NCBI GenBank assembly: GCA_903813345.2
Contig: CAIIXF020000001.1
Coordinates: 19,487,915-19,551,914 of the forward strand
Source: Owenia fusiformis
Taxonomy: Eukaryota > Annelida > Polychaeta > Sabellida > Oweniidae
Reading direction: 5' to 3'
Length of the DNA: 64,000 nucleotides
Within the stretch, counting starts at the first letter, position 1. Each line of letters opens with the position of its first letter. The notes below the pieces were generated by a model. The model saw nothing but the letters and a program-made list of their open reading frames with translations. It ran no database searches and had not been told where the DNA came from. Positions 36,901-48,900 of the stretch are shown here, in pieces. The position numbers were made by a program, and so were the translations under genes.

Positions 36901-39900
36901 AAAAGACATATATATTGATTTTTTTCAAGTCATATATAGTGGATATATAGTGAAATTCTTATGAGAAACATTGCTATTTTAAGATGTTGCTGGGTCGTTG
37001 CTAGGGAAATTTAACCTTTATTTCAAGCCGTTGCTAGGGAAAATGGTCAGACATAACTGCATCAATACATTTGCAATATGTTAATAAATAATGTGGAAGA
37101 GATCCAAAAGCAGTGAACATATAATAGATATATGGTCTGCAAATGTCAAAATGGGCATTGTAACCTTTTGCCATTTTGTTGCTATGCAACATGGTGATGT
37201 CACTTCAGTAAATATGTTAAAATTATTGTATTTTAGGAAAAGAATACTTTTTTTGTAATGGTCTTATAGCATCCTAGCATATATTAAGTGGATTTATATT
37301 GTAAAATATGTTATTTTAGACGGTTGCTATGTGGTTGCTAGGCAAATATAAGATATCACAAAAAATCAAAGCCCTAAGATTAGAGTTTATCCTAGGATCT
37401 AACTTTGTGCCAAGTTTGCTTGCTCAATTCCCATTCTCCATTGGTGAATTATAGTGAGATAAGGAGTTTGGAATTTGAATTTTCTATTAAAATTGTGTTA
37501 AAAAGCAGAAATAACTAGGGGTGGGACGGATAACCGAAATACCGAAAAACCGCGGTTCATAGCCTTCGGATCGGTTTTCGGATCACGGCCCTACTTTCGG
37601 ATCAGCTTTTCGGATCGTTTTCGGATTAATATTTCATTGGTCAAGTATCAATAAAACAGTTAAAAACACTGTTTTACAGCAACATTTTTGATATTCCTAG
37701 TCCCTACCTTGTCTGTCTTGTCTGTTGCTAGCTCACTCGTTTACTAGATTCGTTTCGTATCCGCGTATTCGTATCCCTCGGTAATCAATCATGTGGTCCC
37801 TGGTACTATATTCTTTAGTCGTGTATTCTAAATAATATGTATTGTTCATGAAATACTTTAACATAAAATTCCATCTATAAAATATTGTTATAACGTGGCA
37901 TAATTAATACAAATCATGTCAATCAATACAAATCCTTAAAATGAATGAACCGAACCGAAAAAACCGAACCGACGGCTGATGATCCGAAAAACCGAACCGA
38001 ACCGAACCGAAACGAACCGTCCCATCCCTAGAAATAACAGGTATCCTCTGTAATCTCAATTATTTTTCTAAAAAGGGCTTTAGAAAAAGGGCCCTGTCTC
38101 TTAAATAACTTTAAATACATAAAACTATAAGAAAAAACTCAAAAACAAACTTTAGTATGAAAACGCAAGATCATTCACCAATTGATTCCGCTACTATCAT
38201 GGGCTTTCAACTAGATATCCAAATTATCCATACCTGATATATGTAGTATCCATACCTAATATGTGTACTATCCAAATTATCCATACCTGATATTTGTACT
38301 ATCCATACCTAAAATATGCACTATTCATACCTACTATGTATATTTACTAGCCATACCTTGTATATATACTATCCATTCCTAATATGTATACTATCCAAAT
38401 TATCCATACCTGATATTTGTACTATCCATACCTAATATATGTACTATCCATTTTATCCATACCTAATATAGTCTATGTACTCTTCATACCTACTATAGTA
38501 CTATGTACTATCCATACCAGATATATGTACTATACATTCCTCATGTGTACTTACTACTATCCATACACTATCCATACCTTGCAAATGTACTATCCATTCC
38601 TAATATGTGTACTATGTACTACTATCCTACTATTATTTACAGGTGCTTGATGTTTTGGATGTTCCTGATGAGCTCTTCAAGAAAGCAGCAAGGACCTGTA
38701 GGGATAAGATGCAGTTCAGAGGTACATGTTCCTTAAATATGTACTAAACAATGAGTTTCATGAGACTTTTATATTCGGTGACTGAGGTGTTTTACATAGT
38801 TTTACTATAAACCAATAGCAGCATGTAATTCGATACATTTATATCTTTGAGTACTTTTACTTGAAATGGAAAACTAGGAAACCAAAGATATCGATTAGAC
38901 TCTATGGAGAATCCATGGAGCGGGACAAATAGAAAATAAATAACAAATAAATCCCCTATGCAGAAGTTATTGATAGAGAACAATATTTTGATGTTGAAAA
39001 ATAAATTTCTATTTAACTTTTCGATGAAGTGCCTTATGTTGGAGAAAACTCAGCAATCGGCAATCGTGATTTCTAGCATATACTCTATGAATTCATGATA
39101 TATGATTTTGTGAATTGTATGATGGTTGGTAAGACCATATATTAGGTTTGGCCAAGTTGACATATCAACTGACTTGCTAAATAATTGTCTATTAGAATAC
39201 ATGTCTGAGGTTAAATCAAGATATTGTTAACCTATAGAACAATAGCACACATCATTACCAGCATATTTTTTAATTGATTTTCTTGTAGAACATGTTTTCA
39301 CCTCAGAAACACAGAATGTATTGACTTTCCTTGTTTTCTTTAGCTTGAAGACATTTTAGTATTACATGTATAAAGTTAAAGTAGAATCTTGATTCAAGTT
39401 TGTTTTTGCTCCTTAAATGAGAGCTTCATCAACACTCTTTGAGCAAGAAATAATCTTTTGAACTAGGTTTAACCAATCAGGATACTGACAATACTGTCAA
39501 TCCAAATGCAGCTACCTATTCATTTTGTGTCCAGCGGTTGATTTTAAGCATTTGATGATTGATTTAACATCTGTAACGAATAGAAGGCGGTGATATTTAT
39601 CATGATAATGCCTTGTTTACATTCCATCTTTACTTCATATATTCCTCACTCACATTCCATCTTCCATACTATGCCATCTATTTGAGTCCATAATTTTATT
39701 TCATTGCATGTACAGAATACTTTTCTTCCATCTTATTTCCCACCACATATCTTCATTAATGCATCTCTGTATATCTTTATATGTTTGTTCAATGTTGTAG
39801 GTTGGATGGGTAAAGCAGTAAAGGTGATGCAGCAAGCCTCTCTCAAGTTTTTCACTGACAATGCTCTGAGGAATGAACTAGGGGTGGCATACCTCATGAT

Positions 39901-42900
39901 GGGACGGAATGAGAATGCAAGGGGAGTGTTCCAACAGGTATATGCAAAATATTATGGCACGTTTAGTATGTTGTAATTAACCCTTTGTATGATACTAACC
40001 TTTTTAATGGCTTGGAAGAAAACAGTTTCTAGACTTTCTGTCTTCTGTCTCGAGGTTCCTTAATCTGTGTGTGTGGTGGGGGGTTGAGTGTGGTCTCAGA
40101 GTGATAAAGCCAGAATCTGAGATGTAGGGGGTTACGATATTACTAGCAACATGCATGTTCTATTAACCTTCCAATGTTACCATCTCAAATATAATTTTAT
40201 CATTAAGCGACATGTCTTTATGTTACTATGCAATGAATAAAAGATGTTGTCTTTTAGTATAGGTTGATCATCCATATTAGTTTATATATAGAAAACAACT
40301 CATAAAACAATAAATCATTCATCGTGTATTTCAGTGAAACAATGCATCTGACATCAGGTTTTGCTATAGAATTGCAGATATGTCTCATGACTCATGAAAT
40401 AATTCATGAAAGAACTTTTAATCAGGATGAATTCTGAAAGACATCTGCTAAACAAATTGATGATCATGTAAGTGCTATTCTACACCACTAAAAATATATA
40501 TATTTCTCACCTGATTACCATTCTTAATTTTCAGGTTGTTGACCAAGAGCCTCACAATGGCTATGCTCTCGTCCATCTAGCATTTGTGGTTAAGACTATG
40601 GATCTGAATTATGAGAAAGCTATTCCAATGTTCATTGAGGGCTTGGAGTCTGGCGATGAAGGAACAGATGATGGTCGCTTCTACTTCCACCTTGGGGAAG
40701 CCCTCCAAAGACTCAACAGGACTGAAGAGGTATGCAGAGTAGAGGATTTCTGTTTTTCTGTCACCACCGAGAAGTTTCATATTTCCATTTTCTTCGTATC
40801 TATTGTTGTTACATTATTTTGTGATATAGCAATAACATGAAAAGTAGTGGTCCCTTGTTATACAGTATGCTTTAAACTCATAAAGTGAGCCGATATTAAA
40901 AAGTTAATATTGCCTTGTGAACTGCCATATCATGTTACCGTAACAACCATGACAGAATTTCAGTATTAACAAAATTCACATTACCTTTATGACACCCTGT
41001 GAAGATTATAGGTTAGAAAGTTTTGACTTTCCAAATTTCAATAACCATTGTCGTGACATCAAATTTTCCATGACTCGAGAAGAAATCGTCAAATTAAAAC
41101 TCATACCATGAACACCTGGAGTCATGGTAGAACTCAAACTGTTCAGATTTCTTAAAATATGTGTAATTAGTATGCCTTCTTAGAACCTCACTAGAAATTG
41201 TTGCACAGGATCCTGCTCTGACCCCGCCCCCTTCTGATTCAGGAATATTTACATCAATGCAATTAGGTATTGAACAATGAGTATCACCCCCACCACTTGG
41301 AATTACTTTCCCTTTTTATTGATGTGTCCTTGTTGACTGCAAAAGTACTTAACTTCAAAATAAACACCATGGGCATTTTATTTTGAAGGGTCTTTCGCAA
41401 TTTAACAGAGATATATATGTCATTAGGAGAAAATCCAGTTTTTTCAATCCAATAAATGCTGATGAACATTTATACATTTCTATGCCCATCTTTATATTTC
41501 CAGGCTTACGAATGGTACCAGAAGGGTGCAGATAGGGGTCACTTTAAGTCAGCCTATCAGAGATCTCTCTATAATATCAACTCATTAACAAGTCAAGCCT
41601 GGTGGGACCCTCAAAAAACCAAATATCACACTTATATTAAGGTGAGTTGTATGCATGATATGGTATCCAGTCTGTATTTATTCTCCTATCTAAAGATTTA
41701 TGTGGCATGAAAAATGCTAAATGAATAAACACAAGGAGCACATGCATCTCGAACTCGCAATCTCGTGGTTATGGCGCCCAATCGCCTAGCTCGAACGTGC
41801 TGGCGCTCAAGCCCCCTCCACCAACTCGACAACCCCAATAAAGGTTGTTTTGTCAGTTGATCTGACTACATTTTGTAATTTTAAATGCTGATTTAAAGTC
41901 AAGAGGTATGAACTTTTCCTCAACAGGGGAACTCCTTGATAACTCCCATACTTGTTGATTTGGTTCCCAGTCATCTTTTTTCTCGATTTTGAATCAGTTT
42001 TTCTTCACCTTACTCACTAGTCTTATGATATAATTTTAGAATATCAGAACCCCTTCCCTATGTCTCTCTCTGACAGACTGTAGAAGGTGTCAGTGTTGTA
42101 CCATGATTTGAGAACAAATAAGTAAAGAATTGTTACTTGGAATGTAATCTAGGTATAACTGCAGAAGTGATCCCTGTATCTCCATTAAAAATATTCCTCA
42201 AAATATATGCACCATTAAAAGGGTTTTGTCACCAGATCCCCTTTTTAGTTTTAAATGCTGTCCCATTTCCAAATGTATGGAGGGGAGTGTAGTTGCTAAT
42301 TAGATTTGGGACTAACAATAAAAAATATAATACATAAAATATTCAGTACTTAGAAACAGTCATTGTGGATATGACACAAGTAAACAAAAATAATGCAATG
42401 GCATGCTATAGTAATATGAAAACAAACAATGCAGACTTAGATCAGCATTGTCAACATATGAATAAGAACTTTTCTTTAGGATAAATAGAAATATGGCTTC
42501 TGGTTGAACTATTGGTACTTTTCAAGCTCCAAAAATGAAAAATTGCTATCCAGCAAAAGTATGATGAACTTAAATGTACCTGATATTTATCACATAAGTA
42601 TGTTTATTAGTAGTTTAATAGAGTAAATATATGTACATTTATATGGGTTTCTCTAAATATTACAATACAATGAATTAATTTTACACATTTTAGTTACTTG
42701 AACTGTGCAACTGACTTTTGTAACTACACATCTATTCTTAAGAAATAAAAAAAACTGTTCATCTGAGGAACTTCTAACCACTTTGGTGTATCATTGTTAA
42801 TCATTTAGGCCTCCTTTAAAAATTTAGAAATTACAGGATCACCTCTGTACATGTGTATGGTTTGCATATGTCAGTGCATTATATTGACATCTATGTAATC

Positions 42901-45900
42901 TCACATTAGATATTGACATATTTATCCTTGTTTTTTGTTATAAGCCATGCATGTTTTTCCAAGGTTGTCAAGGACACAAAAATCGATACACCGCAGTGCT
43001 AACTGTCCATATAACAATTGATATTTCGCAACTTACTTATCGCATGCTAAGTGAGTTGCGAAATCTCTCTATAAATAACAACTGTGAGTGAGTGATCCTC
43101 ATTTGAACATTTTTGACCCTCTGACATATTTTTAAGTTTAATTTAATTAATCTGATAAAAGTAAAGTTAAACCTTTAAAATACATTTGTAAGTGGAACAC
43201 CTTTGTAAGTGGAACATCTCTACAAACGGAGCATTTTCCAAAGAACCTTTACCATCTTCTTAATGTAAACTTGACTTCTGTAAGCTGAGAACTTTCCAAA
43301 TTTATGATATTAAGACGTACTGAGTGTTCCACTTAAACAGGTTTGAATGTATTTAGTAATTTAAATAAACATAGTGAGATGACTGGTTTTCTAAGTCTTA
43401 GCTCATATTTAGAAGATGTAATAGTAATATAATTTTATTTAATGATCACATCTAAATTCTACAATATAAAGAACAATCAAAATTGATTATGTAAAATTAA
43501 AATGTACATTTGCCTCGGGACAGCCATGAAAGATAAGAAAAATAGTCTTTCAATGCAATATTACGGATTTTTGCAGCATAAAGACCAATGCATTTTAATG
43601 TCTATGTAATGCTATGTTATATATCGAAATTGAGAAAATACTCTTGAATTGTTTTTCTACTGAATGCATATATATTATATATGGTACATACATGACATTA
43701 TAAAACAAATAGTGATTGTCACATTTTTGAAAAATAATATAGATAATTTCTTTTGGCTACAGGCAATGGGACAATGTAGGTATCGAGTAAATTCCCCAAC
43801 CGTAGTCAGTGTTTGTCAAATTGTAATTCATTGTTCACGTTACTGTATATTCATCTCATCTCAGTTTTTTAATAATTGATATATATATCACACAATATTG
43901 ATTTGGCAACAATTGCTACATAACCTTTTTTACAAACATTTGCTTCACAGCTACAGCTCCACTTACAACCTGTTACCAAACCATTATATGTCTCTACAAC
44001 TTTAGAGTCCAAGAAATCGCAAATTTTGAAGGATCCAGTGAAATCCTCCGAAGAACCCGTTGTTTCTTGGTACACAATTATGGTTTTATTAGATACGCAA
44101 CTAGATAAACCTTGAGTGTAGAGAACGATGTTGTATTCTGAGTAATCAACACCAGAAATGTCTTCATCAAATTTCAGGCTTGTTCCAATGTTGATATTGA
44201 TGCATGTGTTGAGATTGCCGTCTGTTATTTTGTCTTTCTTCATACTGATTAGACTCCCTTCACCATGCTTTATGTTGAATGTTATAGGTGTCACTGGAGA
44301 ACATTGATTATATGACAACTGTTACCATAGTAAGTCTAACTTAGATTAATGCTATGCTGATCGTCATGGAATTGTTACAGAGTGAATTGTATGCCCTTTA
44401 TGTTTTGAATCAATAAGATTTTTGAATAAAAAATTGAATGAAGTGGCCTACCTTGTTGACTGTATGCCATGATAGGCATCAGTCTACAACAGCTTTTGGG
44501 TCCAGTTACGGCTGCCCCCACTGGTAAATCATAGTCAAATTTCCCTAATGCTGTAAACTGACTATATGTCTTCTCATGTAAACCAGATGTACCAGAACGT
44601 CCCTTATATATTAAGGCTAAATTTTTTTCGTTTGATGTATGCGCTCCTATTACATCTCCAGGTTGAAACATGACTGTTTGTCCAAAGGGAACTACATAGG
44701 ACTGGAGCCCTAAACACACAACAATATCACTGTTCCACAACTAGTTACTGCGACAGAATGTCAATGTAACAAAATGGATGAACTTCCTGGATACAAATTT
44801 TTTGTTTTCTCGATTTAAACTTACGTTCCATCAAAGTAACTTGTTGTGGAACAATGAACATATAAATATTATGAATTGTAAAAAACATTGTAAAATTGTT
44901 TATAAAGAGAGCTAGTAGATTTTTATTATTTTCTAGTATCTACATGTACAACTGTTTTTGATGTTTTGAGTATATTGTCTATCAATTTAAAATTTATTCT
45001 TCAACATGTATTGTAATGACTTCAGTATGAATGAAATGTCCCTTGGTGTTGTGGTCTCAGATTGTGATAATGGTACTTGAATGGTGGGGCAGGGGTATTA
45101 GACACTGTCTTTTCACATTGGATTATGATTTGGGATAGTAGGGATTTATTATACTTATGACTGGTATACACTAAGATGTTTTTGTTTTTTTTCTTACTGT
45201 GTACAGTGACCATATTTGGTATTTTCCCGTTGGCACTTGCGCTTATATATTTCCATCTCATTAATTTCCAAAACAGAAATGTACACTCACCTGTTCCCGG
45301 GGGAGTTATCTCATTTTTGCCAATAAGCTTGAAGCCACCATCAACCAATGGTCTCCAGATGTCTGCCCAGAACTTGTAAGTATTTTCAGCAAAATATTCC
45401 CAGACAAGAACTTCTCCATGTGCTTGAAAAGTCAGGTCTGCCAAGATGTTAAGCTTTCCCAATAATGGTGGTGTTCCATAATCTTGAACTGGGCCCCCTA
45501 TTGAATGAATGGGATCGCCCCAAGGCACTGCAATTTAAACAATTTATCCGACTATAATTATTATATGTATAATGGCCAGTAATATACGGGGTGAGCACAA
45601 AACATGGGGCACCTAATATCTCCATAACCCTATTACCTCTACTTCTAAAAATTTGGACATGTGAAACTAGTGAAATTTCAGTTTTATCCTTTAAGATTTC
45701 CGATAATACACTTGAAAAATTGATCAATTGGTCCTCCATCTTCTCTGATTATGGTGCACAAATGTTTTTTTTTCAGGAATTGATTGAGTTACAAAACTTA
45801 ATAAGTATATTGTTCAATTTTCAAGGTAATAGCTTGATACGGAGGTTTAATTAAAGCAAATAACCCTTTGCCACCAGAAGTTGAATTAATAAGGCATTTG

Positions 45901-48900
45901 GTGAAGGCATTGGTCATTGTACGGTACATAATATATTACCCTAAATAATTTTGTAAATCAGCAATTCAATTGTACTCATGGAAGAACTCAACATCACATA
46001 TTTTCTTGTGATGCAACTCATTTATAAAAGTAATGTGTCAAAATTATCTAATATTCTCGATATCATTTTCATTTTTCACTTGAATGATGTTTATTAATTT
46101 TGTTGGTTATCTAGCAATAACCACTTTTATTACTTTTGTAATAAATTTTTAATTTGTCACTTTTTCTGTTAAGAGTTGCAAAAAATATTAGAAATTTCAC
46201 CTTGGTAGAAGCTAGCAGCATTCTTGAAACCATCCGTGCCATCATCACCAGCTATCTTAAGTTCTTGTGCATCAGTACTGGTATAATGCATAATACGTTT
46301 GTCACTGTGCGTTGATTGAAAAACAAAAGTCCTTGGAAAATATTCATCCTTCAGCATTAACCAAGTCGAACCTCCTTCAAAACTTGAGTCACTTCCAGAA
46401 CTTTGGATGTACAGCTTTCCACTGTTGCGACGCAGGAAATATCCGGGTTTAGCATTGTATTGGATAGAAACTGTATTGGGTTGAAGAGTAAGGCCTGGTG
46501 ACTGAACTGTCCACAGTCCAGAATCATCATTTGTTTTCTTTTTCACGAGCCTTACTTCATTATTTTCATCAACATTCAGTAACCAGCCTGGTAGGTTTCT
46601 TGGATGAAGTTCTACTTTTGTATCTATTGCATAATTAAAAGGGTTTTGGTTAAAGATGAATATATAATATGGCTATTTACAGATAACAACTTCAAAAATA
46701 GAGACAATTACAATGCTAGTAGTTAACACTTATTTCTAAGACTGAGAGCCATTCATTTTCCAATATGGTAGCTACCTTAAACATAATATTTATCTCACTT
46801 TATGCCTCGGGTGCATAATTTCTAAAAAATGGTAAAAATTGATTTATAGGGATTTTACAGTTTTAAAATGATTTGACAAAAGAATCAAATAGAATTGAGA
46901 GCAATTTTTTGTAGAAATAAAGTATTGTCAAAAAGGAAAATGATGTCATTGTTGAGTGCCTTCTTCATTTTCCCTACCTGAACCTCTTGTGCAAGTCATT
47001 TTACATCTAAGCAATTATCCCAGTGAGAATCAGATCTATATTGGGGGGGGGGGGGGTGGTTGACAAAATTGAATGAAACATGTACAGTTCACCTACCAAT
47101 ATATTCTTTGCGATTTCAAATATAATATCTCCCTAAAGATATTATACCATCTAGATCTGATACTACCTACTATAAAGATCAGATATGTTATCATTATGTG
47201 TGTTATTATCCCACCGAAGTTCGAGGGGGATATAGAGAAGCCGTCCATCCGTCCTTCCGTCCGTCCGTCCATGTGTCCAGGCGATAACTCCAATGACAGA
47301 TTTGGTTAAAATTTTATAGGCTTATGCCTTATGAATGTAGGACCTCTGCTCGAGAAGGAATTTTCAATATGGCCGCTCAATTCAAAATGACCGCCATTTT
47401 TCGTAAAAAATGTAATCATTGATAACTCAAATACAAGTTGAGGGATTTGGTTCAAATTTTATATGGTGATACCTAGGGACAAAGGAGTTTCGCACAAAAA
47501 GAGATTTTCAAGATGGCTGCTTAATTTCGAAATGGCGGCCATTTTTCGTAAAAATATGTAATCTTTGATAACTCAAATACCAGTGAACAGTTTTGGTTCA
47601 AATTTTATATGATGATGCTTAGGGACACAGTAGCTATGTGCGACAAAAATTTTTCAAGATGGCCACTTAATTTCAAAATGGCGGCAATTTTTTGAAAAAA
47701 ACGTAATCTTTGATAACTCAAATACCAGTGAACAGATTTGGTTGAAATTTTATTTGATTATGCCTAGGGACACAGTAGCTCTGTTCAAGAAATAATTTTC
47801 AAGATGGCGGCTGAATTTCAAGATGGCGGCCAATTTTCGTAAAAAACGTAATCTTTGATAACTCATATACCAGTGAACGGATTTGGTTCAGATTTTATAT
47901 GATGATGCTTCTATCACAAAGTGCACAAACATTTCAACATTTCAACTAGCTATATTAAGCATAATATGTTTTGTTCGGTGGGATTTGCTACTCCGTGGAG
48001 TTGCTGTTTTTCTAGTTACCTGTTGATTTGGCATATGTGAAGAACTCGGATATTAAGGTGGCTAACATCCACACCTGAAACACAAAAATATACAATGTAT
48101 ATCTTGGCTGCAAATCTTGATTGAAATTATAGGGTTAGAATTTTTTGCATGCAGTAGAGCTTTTCAAACTGAAACCTATCCAAGGTTGCACTACAAAAAG
48201 GATAACCTTTAAAGTCCCCATGTATAGTTTAGAAATATGTTTTTTTCCCATCGAACGAAGTTCGGAGGGATATAGGGAATGTCTCTGTCCGTCCGTCTGT
48301 CTGTCCGTCCGGGCAATAACTCAAATACCATTGGCCCGATTTTGTTCATATTTCGTACACTATACCCTATGGGGTAAGAAGTTCTGCTCGAAAGCAGATT
48401 ATTAAAATGGCCACCCTTTTAACATTTTTATCACACCATCGGTGGGATATAGTCGTCATGCTGGTCGTGATTGTGGTCGTGATCGTGGTCGTGATCGTGA
48501 TCGTCCCGCTTTTTGTCATCGCCGTTTAAGGAAAACTGCTCATCAGATTTTCTCCAAATTCGCAGAGATGATAGAGCATATGAAGTACTAGAGCTGATTA
48601 ACTTTTGGGTGGCCATCTTGTTTCCTGGCGGCCATTTTGAAGGTTTTTCGAAAAATCTTGTCATCGCCATTTCAGGAAAACCGCTCATTGGATTTCCTTC
48701 AAATTTACACAAATGATAGAGGATATCAAGTACTAGAGCTGATTAACTTTTGGGCGGCCATCTTGTTTTCTGGCAGCCATTTTGAAGATTTTTCGAAAAA
48801 TCTTGTCATCGCCATTTCAGAAAATCCGCTCATCGGATTTCCTTCAAATTTACACACATGATAGAGGATATCAAGTTCTAGAGCTGATTAACTTTTGGGC

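Larger units (their letters stand above)
34690..38205. mobile_element. 3.5 kb palindromic (foldback) element in ASPH intron 4
   Basis: The sequence reads inward from both ends as inverted copies. CAATTGGTGCAAGGCC... near 34720 faces ...GATCATTCACCAATTG near 38180, and GGGCCCTTTTTCTAAAGCCC near 34820 faces GGGCTTTAGAAAAAGGGCCC near 38075. The pairing continues through ATGATGGGACATTTCTTGTC (35563/36825) to the centre near 36300. The right arm carries a 515-bp hAT MITE that the left arm lacks. Both ends sit in TACTATCCATACC simple repeats. The interior includes a decayed coding remnant, part of it present in both arms. Confidence 0.85.

Noticed and set aside
38417-38736. Tyr/Ile/Leu-rich ORFs resembling membrane peptides
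   Set aside because: They are a reading of the TACTATCCATACC tandem repeat and run into ASPH exon 5 out of frame.
44294-44318. Longer start for the last AbfB-gene exon (TTG at 44318)
   Set aside because: Upstream acceptors give the wrong phase. The acceptor at 44294-44295 (TTCTCCAG) restores phase 1 and keeps the frame to the stop.
47042-47056. Runs of 9-15 G (5091, 22519, 24718, 33319, 47042, 62384)
   Set aside because: Simple homopolymer tracts, some in GTAGCCAGG repeats; too weak to call as G-quadruplex or regulatory sites.
48431-48712. His-Asp repeat protein on the minus strand
   Set aside because: Produced by the GTGATCGTGGTC microsatellite; it lies inside a repeat element with no gene structure.
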